Source of the DNA: an uncultured Flavobacteriaceae bacterium
GTDB lineage: Bacteria > Bacteroidota > Bacteroidia > Flavobacteriales > Flavobacteriaceae
Length of the DNA stretch: 47,920 bases
NCBI GenBank assembly: GCA_905181825.1
Contig: CAJIZJ010000022.1
Span: 74,794-122,713, forward strand
Direction of reading: 5' to 3'
The position numbers and the translations under genes are program-made. The notes beneath the pieces were generated by a model that ran no database searches, was not told the origin of the DNA, and worked only from the letters and a program-made list of their open reading frames with translations. How positions within the stretch are numbered: the first letter of the stretch is position 1; the number at the start of each line of letters is the position of its first letter. Shown in pieces: positions 17,104 to 23,415 of the stretch.

Positions 17104-17415
17104 AAACAAATTTAAAAGGGAGATTATAATTCCTCAACAAATTACTGTTTTTAATAGATAAATGGAACGTTTTAAGATCAATTTAATACTTCGAGGTTGT
17201 TTTTATTAAATTTAATCCTTTTAATTTCTTGATTTTTAAGTTTTTATGATTTAAATATGAATGTTTATTGCATATTTTAATTACATTTATTGTGATTTAG
17301 ATCCCAAATCTAATTCTTCACAACCAATTGATCTGATTGTAGTTTATTGATTTACTATTTACCAAGTAAATAAATATATTAGGAATAAGAAATTAATGAA
17401 TTTAAAAAATAAATC
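17104..17415. other. 312-bp AT-rich divergent intergenic region
   Basis: This gap separates the divergent GH3/beta-lactamase and SIMPL genes. No plausible coding frame was found in it. It contains a perfect 7-bp inverted repeat at 17356-17372. No exact TAnnTTTG box lies at a sensible distance from the SIMPL start. A CAAATTTA at 17107-17114 is too close to the GH3 start to be its promoter. Confidence 0.6.
17356..17372. repeat. Perfect inverted repeat TATTTAC-caa-GTAAATA
   Basis: Two 7-bp arms around a 3-base spacer, 44 bases ahead of the SIMPL gene ATG. The size and symmetry would suit a dimeric repressor site, but such repeats also arise by chance in AT-rich DNA. Confidence 0.4.
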
Positions 17416-18111
17416 ATGAAAAAAAACATTATCACGACTCTTTGTATCGCTACTACACTAATGGGATTCACTCAGTCTAAAAATTTTATTGACCAACCCT
17501 ACCTAGAAACTACCGCAAAAGCAGACTCTTTGGTGGAACCCGACCGCATCTATCTATCAATTTTAATTCAAGAAAAAGAAGACCGCGGCCGAACCTCTGT
17601 AGAAAAACAAGAACGCGAGATGGCTAGTGCTTTGGAGGAACTGGGGATTGACTTAAAAAAACAATTAAAAATTGAAGACTTAGCGAGTAACTACAAAAAA
17701 TATTTTTTGAGAAAAAAAAGTGTCTTGAAATCTAAAAACTATGAGTTAGTCGTGTATGATGGCTTAACAGCAAGTAAGGTTTTAGTTCATTTAGAAGCCA
17801 AAGGTATTTCAAATGTGAGACTGATAAAAACAGCCTATTCCAAGACCGAGGCCTTAAAGCTCATATTAAGATCTAAAGCCATTTTAAAAGCACAAACACA
17901 AGCAAATTTCCTTATAAAACCCTTGGGTCAGGCACTTGATAAAGCTATCTATATTTCAGATAAATACTATTCCAATAATTACTACCCCCAAACAATGAAT
18001 AGAATGAAGGTTGCCTATGATTCGGTTGGAGTTTTAGAAAAACCTATGGATCTTGAATTCTCGGGAATTAAAATTGAAAGTGAAGTAGTGGTACGGTTTT
18101 CTATACTTTAA
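17416..18111 (+). CDS. SIMPL domain (DUF541) exported protein
   Basis: A 231-residue protein with a signal peptide (KKNIITTLCIATTLMGFTQS). The SIMPL domain begins with PYLETTAKADSLVEPDRIYLSI, matching the family opening in which a signature Ala-x-Ala strand precedes a P-D-x-x-x-x-x-x-I segment, and ends with a VVVRFSI strand. The family is found in the bacterial envelope. Some members protect against oxidative stress or form oligomeric rings, but no enzymatic activity is generally accepted. It stands alone and ends one base before the convergent gene at 18113. Confidence 0.82.
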   Translation: MKKNIITTLCIATTLMGFTQSKNFIDQPYLETTAKADSLVEPDRIYLSILIQEKEDRGRTSVEKQEREMASALEELGIDLKKQLKIEDLASNYKKYFLRKKSVLKSKNYELVVYDGLTASKVLVHLEAKGISNVRLIKTAYSKTEALKLILRSKAILKAQTQANFLIKPLGQALDKAIYISDKYYSNNYYPQTMNRMKVAYDSVGVLEKPMDLEFSGIKIESEVVVRFSIL

Positions 18112-18112
18112 A

Positions 18113-18595
18113 TTACATAAACCGATTGTGCCAGCTTTCGGAGGCTGGTACTTCCCAAAACTCTTGGTATTCACTTTTGGAGTTAACAAGGTTATTAAAT
18201 ACAATCGTATTTTTAGAAACGGCTTTGTCCTTAGCCATCTTTTTAAAATCTGTTAGTGTTTTATAGGCTACGTACTCTCCTTGTTTGTAGGACACATTCA
18301 TCTTATCCATCAAGTCCACAGAATACAAAGTCTCTAGGGCTTGAATAAACTGTACAGAAGCGTCAATGGAACAACCAGTTGCCGGTTGCTTTTCTTGGTC
18401 CAAAGCAATGATTATAAAGCGCTTATATTTTATTTCAAATCCTGCTTGTAATTCAGATCCATGTGCGGTCCAAGCCTGTAAAAAGACGTTTAATTTGATT
18501 GAAATATTTTGCAACTCAATTTCAGTAAAAGAGCGATTAGATTGGTAAATCCAAATACGGGAATTATCTGGAAGTGCATCAAAATTAACTAACAT
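18113..18595 (-). CDS. Conserved flavobacterial protein, often mislabelled ABC transporter ATPase
   Basis: A 160-residue soluble protein. I recognise the opening, DNSRIWIYQSNRSFTE followed by a LNVFLQAWTAHGSEL block, and GCSIDASVQFIQAL, as a family that recurs in Bacteroidota and is often called ABC transporter ATPase. No Walker A, Walker B or ABC signature is present, so that name is not supported here. The Cys-Ser-Ile-Asp and W-x-A-H-G segments look like the conserved core. It is the last gene of the operon starting with mlaD, 21 bases after the CCG protein. Function unknown. Confidence 0.75.
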   Translation of the reverse strand: MLVNFDALPDNSRIWIYQSNRSFTEIELQNISIKLNVFLQAWTAHGSELQAGFEIKYKRFIIIALDQEKQPATGCSIDASVQFIQALETLYSVDLMDKMNVSYKQGEYVAYKTLTDFKKMAKDKAVSKNTIVFNNLVNSKSEYQEFWEVPASESWHNRFM

Positions 18596-18616
18596 TTGTT
18601 TAAAAAGTATTTAGTT

Positions 18617-19405
18617 TTATAAATCGTTTGCATTGGCTATTAATTCAGCCACATCCATGACTTTGATTTGACCTTCTGCTTTATTCTTCACACCATCAGT
18701 CATCATGGTATTACAAAATGGGCATCCTGCTGCAATAATATCAGGCTTAACCTCCATGGCTTGCTCTGTTCTTTCGATATTAATTTCTTTATCTCCTTGT
18801 TCAGCATCTTTAAACATCTGAGCACCTCCGGCGCCACAGCAAAGCCCCTTTTTACGGCAGTTTTTCATTTCCACCAATTCTGCATCTAACTTTTTGATCA
18901 AGTCGCGAGGAGCCTCATACACATCATTTGCACGTCCCAAAAAACAGGGGTCGTGAAAAGTAATACGCTTTCCTTTAAATTTACCACCTTCAATGGTTAG
19001 TCGTCCTTCGTCCAACAAACTCTTAAGAAATTGGGTGTGGTGCATTACTATATAATCGCCTCCTAAGGACGGATATTCGTTTTTAAGTGTATTAAAACAA
19101 TGCGGGCATGCGGTTACAATCTTTTTAACATCGTACGCATTTAAAACCTCAATATTGGTAACTGCCTGCATTTGAAATAAAAACTCATTTCCAGAACGTT
19201 TGGCTGGGTCACCTGTACAACTTTCTTCAGTTCCCAAGACCGCAAATTCAACTTCGGCTTTGTTTAATAATCTAACAAAAGCTTTAGTTATTTTTTTTGC
19301 ACGGTCATCAAAACTGCCAGCACAGCCTACCCAAAACAAAACCTCAGGCTGCTTGCCAGTAGCCGCAAATTCGGCCATTGTTGGTACTTTTAACACTTCA
19401 CTCAT
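18617..19405 (-). CDS. CCG-domain Fe-S protein (HdrB/GlpC/LutA-like)
   Basis: A 262-residue soluble redox protein with two cysteine-rich CCG-type halves. The first has C28, C63 and the C100-x2-C103 pair. The second has C154, C183, the CCGAGG at 189-194 and C228-x2-C231. In HdrB these cysteines hold noncubane [4Fe-4S] clusters, and in related proteins they pass electrons between flavoproteins and quinones. The gene lies in one operon with the membrane Fe-S protein at 19886, separated only by the small HAD gene. The two together resemble the parts of a single-chain EtfD-type electron-transfer-flavoprotein:quinone oxidoreductase. The partner is inferred, and no etf gene is in the window. Confidence 0.88.
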   Translation of the reverse strand: MSEVLKVPTMAEFAATGKQPEVLFWVGCAGSFDDRAKKITKAFVRLLNKAEVEFAVLGTEESCTGDPAKRSGNEFLFQMQAVTNIEVLNAYDVKKIVTACPHCFNTLKNEYPSLGGDYIVMHHTQFLKSLLDEGRLTIEGGKFKGKRITFHDPCFLGRANDVYEAPRDLIKKLDAELVEMKNCRKKGLCCGAGGAQMFKDAEQGDKEINIERTEQAMEVKPDIIAAGCPFCNTMMTDGVKNKAEGQIKVMDVAELIANANDL

Positions 19406-19415
19406 AGTTTATATA

Positions 19416-19862
19416 TTAATCATGCTGACCATCGTCAAAAACTTCAATCGTTACTTCTTTTTCAACTAAATCCGTGAATTTACCTTTGTAACGCGTCGCT
19501 TTCACTAAATGGTTGTCAATCCAGTGGTAGTTTCCACCTCTAGGCTTGCCCATTAAAAGGCTATGATAATTGAAACCATGTTGCTTTAACCAACCTTCAG
19601 TAACGGCTCTATGCGTTTCTGTACGTGATGTAAAAAAACAAATCATATGTCCTTCTTCATACCAACGGTTACAAGTTTCTAAGGCATCTACAAAAGGTAA
19701 ACACGTTCCCATTCGCTCTGGCTCTTCATTAGGAACATCTTCCGTAATTGTTCCATCGATATCAATTAAATAATTTTTTACGCCTCCTGGAAGCACTGGG
19801 CTTACAAGTTCACCAGCTTCTACTTTTTCATGTAATAACTTATCAGCTTCTTCTCTTTTCAT
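19416..19862 (-). CDS. Small HAD-superfamily phosphatase
   Basis: A 148-residue HAD hydrolase. The nucleophile motif is D34-I-D36-G-T; motif II is the S/T in FFTSRTETHR; a C-terminal Lys in KPRGGNYHWIDN with an acidic pair WIDNH provides motifs III and IV. The size and the TSR-E-T-H-R sequence place it with small cap-less HADs, related to LNS2/polynucleotide kinase-like phosphatases. I recall homologues being called phosphoheptose isomerase, which the HAD motifs contradict. It sits between two Fe-S genes, 10 and 23 bases from them, but its substrate is not known. Confidence 0.85.
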   Translation of the reverse strand: MKREEADKLLHEKVEAGELVSPVLPGGVKNYLIDIDGTITEDVPNEEPERMGTCLPFVDALETCNRWYEEGHMICFFTSRTETHRAVTEGWLKQHGFNYHSLLMGKPRGGNYHWIDNHLVKATRYKGKFTDLVEKEVTIEVFDDGQHD

Positions 19863-19885
19863 TGTTAATTTTTATAAATATATTT

Positions 19886-21178
19886 TTAATCGTTTTTCCA
19901 GTTTAATCGGTCCATTTGATTGTAAGGCCAGGGGGCACCGTTATTTTCAATGTTAGACATCATATTGTTTAGCTCCATAGGGGCATCACTTTGCTCCATA
20001 ACCAAGTAACGTCGCATCTCAAGAATAATTGAAAGTGGATCTATGCTCACTGGACAAGCTTCTACACAAGCATTACAGCTAGTACAGGCCCATAGCTCTT
20101 CGTTTGTAATATAATCGCCTAATAATTGTTTACCATCAAGCTTAAACTCACCATTATTGGCATCTATGTTTTCACCTACCTCTACCAGACGATCTCGAGT
20201 ATCCATCATTATTTTCCTTGGAGATAATTTTTTACCAGTCTGATTTGCTGGACATTCGCTTGTACAACGTCCGCATTCCGTACATGTGTATGCGTTTAAA
20301 AGCTGTACCCAGTTAAGATCCTGAACATCACTAGCTCCAAACTTGTCAGGGGGTGCAGCATCTTCAGCGGTGGCGGCATAGGGATCAGCATCAGGGTCCA
20401 TCATGAGCTTAACTTCATTTGTAACGGCTTCTAGGTTGTTAAGTTGACCTTTGGGCTTAACACTTCCATAATAAGTATTTGGAAACGCTAATAAAATATG
20501 TAAGTGTTTTGAATAGTATAGGTAGTTCAGAAAAACTAAAATACCAGTAATATGTACCCACCAAGCAACTCTTTCAATTAAATGGACATTATAACCCTCA
20601 AACATTGGGGCAAAAAACTGACTTATAACATTACCTGAATTCATGGACTGAAATTCAACGTCTGTTGCGTTCATAATGATGAACAACCCCATCAAAACAA
20701 TTTCAAAATACAGAATCAAATTCCCATCAAGTTTCGGCCATCCTTTCATTTCGGACTTCATAAATCGTTGAATCTTCACAACATTTCTTCGAAACCAAAA
20801 AATCACAACCGCTATAAAGACTAAAGCAGCAAGCACTTCAAAAACCCCAATCAAAACTCCATAAAGGGGACCAATAACAGAGAAAATTCGGTGAGTACCG
20901 AACAAGCCATCAATGACAATTTCTAAGACTTCAATATTAATGATCACAAACCCTACATAGACTATAATGTGAAGAATTCCGGAGATTGGACGACGGACCA
21001 TCTTACCTTGACCAAGAGCTATTTTAGCCATATTGGTCCAGCGTAATTTAGTATTACCACTAGTATCTACATCTTTTCCTAAATAAATATTTCGTTTAAG
21101 CTTGCTTACGTTTCGCAGAAAGAAGGCAACCCCAGAAAAAAGTATAAGTGCAAAAACTATGTTAGGTAATAAACTCAT
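19886..21178 (-). CDS. Membrane Fe-S protein, heme b-type anchor plus two [4Fe-4S] clusters
   Basis: A 430-residue protein. The N-terminal half has about six hydrophobic segments (residues 4-22, 68-90, 100-127, 155-172, 203-222 and a short one near 225) and resembles the NarI/DsrM fold. Likely heme ligands are H70 in RRPISGILH and H209 with H225/H227 in WWVHITG...SKHLHI. The C-terminal half has two full CxxCxxCxxxCP motifs: C299, C302, C305, C309 and C365, C368, C371, C375. This architecture fits transfer of electrons between a soluble donor and the quinone pool. With the CCG protein downstream it reconstitutes an EtfD/HdrDE-like module. It begins 4 bases after mlaD. Confidence 0.9.
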   Translation of the reverse strand: MSLLPNIVFALILFSGVAFFLRNVSKLKRNIYLGKDVDTSGNTKLRWTNMAKIALGQGKMVRRPISGILHIIVYVGFVIINIEVLEIVIDGLFGTHRIFSVIGPLYGVLIGVFEVLAALVFIAVVIFWFRRNVVKIQRFMKSEMKGWPKLDGNLILYFEIVLMGLFIIMNATDVEFQSMNSGNVISQFFAPMFEGYNVHLIERVAWWVHITGILVFLNYLYYSKHLHILLAFPNTYYGSVKPKGQLNNLEAVTNEVKLMMDPDADPYAATAEDAAPPDKFGASDVQDLNWVQLLNAYTCTECGRCTSECPANQTGKKLSPRKIMMDTRDRLVEVGENIDANNGEFKLDGKQLLGDYITNEELWACTSCNACVEACPVSIDPLSIILEMRRYLVMEQSDAPMELNNMMSNIENNGAPWPYNQMDRLNWKND

Positions 21179-21182
21179 TTAA

Positions 21183-22148
21183 TTACTCTTTCGTGGTTTT
21201 CATTTCGTTACCCTCTGAATCGTATTGTTTTGTCTTTTTTCCAAATAATGAAAAATGCACATAACGTTTTGGATTTAATTTCATGTCTTCCAAAAGCTGT
21301 TCTAACTGTTTAGTTGCCCCCTTAAGGTTATTGTATACACCATCGTCCTTCATCAATTTTCCAATAGACCCTTCACCGCTTTCAATAGTCGTCAATAAAT
21401 TACCAAAACTAGATATCGTTGATTTAAGATCAAACATGATTGAATCTAAGTCAGATTCTGTAAGAGATTTACTGACTCTAGTCAAATCCTCAGAAATTTT
21501 ATTGAAATTTAAAATCGTTTCTCCAATTGCAGATTTATTATCTGTTACTAACCCATTTAAAGATTCAGAAGTTGACTTAAAGGAGGCGATAGTTGTGCTA
21601 AGCTCAGAGATGCTTAGTTTGATATTATCTTTTGTTTGAATGTCAAAAACATCATTCAGATTGCTAAGCAACAAATCTGCGCTAACCATCATCTTTTCAA
21701 TTTTTTCTTGAAGTGGCGTTAAGCGTTGATTAACTAAGTCTGTAAGACCTGGTTTGACAGTAGAACTTAGCACATCTCCAGACTGAACTAATGCTGCATC
21801 ATCAAAGGCCGGAATTATTGCAATTGCTTTACCACCTATTAAGCCAGCTTCATATAACTCGGCCGTACTATTGACGGAAAAGTCAAAATCATTTCCAATA
21901 AGCATGGTTACTTTTAACAAACCAGAACCATCTCCGTTGAATTTGATGGATTGAACTTTACCGATTTTATGACCGTTTATAGTAACAGCTGCAGAGGGCG
22001 CTAAGCCTTCAACATTATCATAAATAGCGCTGATTTTTTTGGAAGCATCAAATACATTTTCGCCCTTTAAATAATTAAAGATAAAGATGAATAGCAATAT
22101 CCCTGAGATCACAAGAATAGCTGTTTTTATTTCTTTAGATAGTTTCAA
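21183..22148 (-). CDS. mlaD: MCE/MlaD-family lipid-transport protein
   Basis: A 321-residue protein with an N-terminal membrane anchor (TAILVISGILLFIFIFNYL) followed by one MCE domain, starting KISAIYDNVEGLAPSAAVTI and including NGHKIGKVQSIKF. A long helical region (about 150-290) follows. MCE proteins form hexameric rings that move phospholipids between the membranes; MlaE and MlaF partners are not in this window. I place the start at the TTG at 22148, giving LKLSKEIKTAI, which is the family N-terminus. The TTG at 22166 would fall at or before the transcript start predicted from the -7 box at 22169-22176. It probably heads the operon down to 18113. Confidence 0.9.
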   Translation of the reverse strand: MKLSKEIKTAILVISGILLFIFIFNYLKGENVFDASKKISAIYDNVEGLAPSAAVTINGHKIGKVQSIKFNGDGSGLLKVTMLIGNDFDFSVNSTAELYEAGLIGGKAIAIIPAFDDAALVQSGDVLSSTVKPGLTDLVNQRLTPLQEKIEKMMVSADLLLSNLNDVFDIQTKDNIKLSISELSTTIASFKSTSESLNGLVTDNKSAIGETILNFNKISEDLTRVSKSLTESDLDSIMFDLKSTISSFGNLLTTIESGEGSIGKLMKDDGVYNNLKGATKQLEQLLEDMKLNPKRYVHFSLFGKKTKQYDSEGNEMKTTKE

Positions 22149-22168
22149 TATGATGGTTTTTCTCAATA

Positions 22169-22176
22169 CAAATTTA
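22169..22176 (-). promoter_or_regulatory. -7 box for the mlaD operon
   Basis: The minus strand reads TAAATTTG, matching TAnnTTTG, and lies 20 bases upstream of the TTG at 22148. It predicts initiation near 22162 and decides between the two candidate mlaD starts. No strong -33 element was seen. Confidence 0.45.
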
Positions 22177-22200
22177 AGTATAAAATTGAAATAATTATGC

Positions 22201-23346
22201 CTAATTCACACTAGATTTCAAGGCTTGCTTAATTGATGTTTTTTCTCCGTCTTTATAAGCGACTACAAGAGCATCGGAAAACCCTTTAGATATTGCTATA
22301 TCTAACAACTTTACAGCAGCGGAATAACTAGTCGTATTTCCATAAAAGTAGCGGTAAATTGTACTTGATTTTTGTCTTGAAATCTGATCAAGTCCATTGA
22401 AGTTATACGATTTGGGTGCCAACTTTTTAGAACCCGCTGCTATTTGCACTTTAAAAACGATCAAAGGCTTGCTTAACGAAGGTTCTACAACGGGAGCATC
22501 TACTGGCAAAACAACTTCTGAATCTACGTAATCCACCTGATTTGATGCTGTCTCAATTACGGCAGGTGTATCGGAATTTAGTTTTGATTTATAATCTAAA
22601 ATAGCATCAGAAATACTTTTGGACATATTGATCTTTCCAGAAGCTGAATTGAGGTAATCTCCTTCTGTTTTGTTAGTGATAAACCCCGTTTCTATTAAAA
22701 TACTAGGCATATAAGTGTTGTGTAACACCCAAAATCCAGCTTGCTTGACGCCTCTGTTTTTTCGTTTTAATTTGTAAGTGAAATTATCCTGTACATAGCG
22801 AGCTAGTAAAATACTTTGATCTAAGTAATCTTCTTGCATTAGAGTCAGACCAATCATTGATTCTGGAGAATTTGGATCAAAACCTTCATAATTTGATTCA
22901 AAATCATCTTCTAAAAAGATCACTTCATTTTCTTGTTGCGCCACCCTAAAGTTTGAATCGTTTCTATGCAGACCTAGCACATAAGTTTCTGTTCCATGTG
23001 CCTGAGAGTTATGGGCGTTACAGTGAATGGAAACAAATAAATCCGCATCTGCTTTATTCGCTATTTTTGCACGCTGCCTTAATTCAATAAACACGTCTGT
23101 ACTTCTTGTATAGATTACTTTTATATTATCCTGCTTTTCAAGGTTCTCCCCTACCTTTAAAACTATATCTAAAGCGATATCTTTTTCCTTGTAACCAAAA
23201 TTGGTGGGGCGCCCTGGATCTTTACCTCCGTGTCCAGCGTCTAAGACCACTACAAAAGGCTTTATACTTGTTTGTGCCATAGAATTTGCACTAAAAATAA
23301 GAGCCAGAAATAAGAATAATTTAATCTGCTTTTGCATGCGAAACAT
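22201..23346 (-). CDS. N-acetylmuramoyl-L-alanine amidase with C-terminal SPOR-like domain
   Basis: A 381-residue secreted Zn amidase of the Amidase_3/AmiC type. After a signal peptide (to about residue 25, cleaved after MA) the catalytic domain starts VVLDAGHGGKDPG, whose His is a zinc ligand. It continues with VSIHCNAHNSQAHG and ends with SILIETGFITNKTEGDYL, whose Glu is catalytic. An acidic linker leads to a C-terminal part (about 295-378), FKVQIAAGSKKL through AISKGFSDALVVAYKDG, typical of SPOR domains that bind denuded septal glycan. Such enzymes split daughter-cell peptidoglycan. A second in-frame ATG three codons in is also possible. lptD is divergent. Confidence 0.93.
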   Translation of the reverse strand: MFRMQKQIKLFLFLALIFSANSMAQTSIKPFVVVLDAGHGGKDPGRPTNFGYKEKDIALDIVLKVGENLEKQDNIKVIYTRSTDVFIELRQRAKIANKADADLFVSIHCNAHNSQAHGTETYVLGLHRNDSNFRVAQQENEVIFLEDDFESNYEGFDPNSPESMIGLTLMQEDYLDQSILLARYVQDNFTYKLKRKNRGVKQAGFWVLHNTYMPSILIETGFITNKTEGDYLNSASGKINMSKSISDAILDYKSKLNSDTPAVIETASNQVDYVDSEVVLPVDAPVVEPSLSKPLIVFKVQIAAGSKKLAPKSYNFNGLDQISRQKSSTIYRYFYGNTTSYSAAVKLLDIAISKGFSDALVVAYKDGEKTSIKQALKSSVN

Positions 23347-23396
23347 TTAACCTATCAATCGATTCTTCAAAATTAAAAAATCACTAAAAATATCCG

Positions 23397-23404
23397 TAAC
23401 TTTG
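23397..23404 (+). promoter_or_regulatory. -7 box for lptD
   Basis: TAACTTTG matches TAnnTTTG exactly. It predicts transcription from about 23410, only a few bases before the TTG at 23416 and about 41 bases before the TTG at 23452, which bears on the lptD start. Confidence 0.45.
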
Positions 23405-23415
23405 ATTTTTAATAA

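Noticed and set aside
17107-17114. CAAATTTA as a -7 box for the GH3 fusion
   Set aside because: It would start transcription downstream of the ATG at 17103.
19416-19862. Phosphoheptose isomerase label for the small HAD gene
   Set aside because: The SIS fold motifs are absent, whereas the DIDGT nucleophile and other HAD motifs are present.
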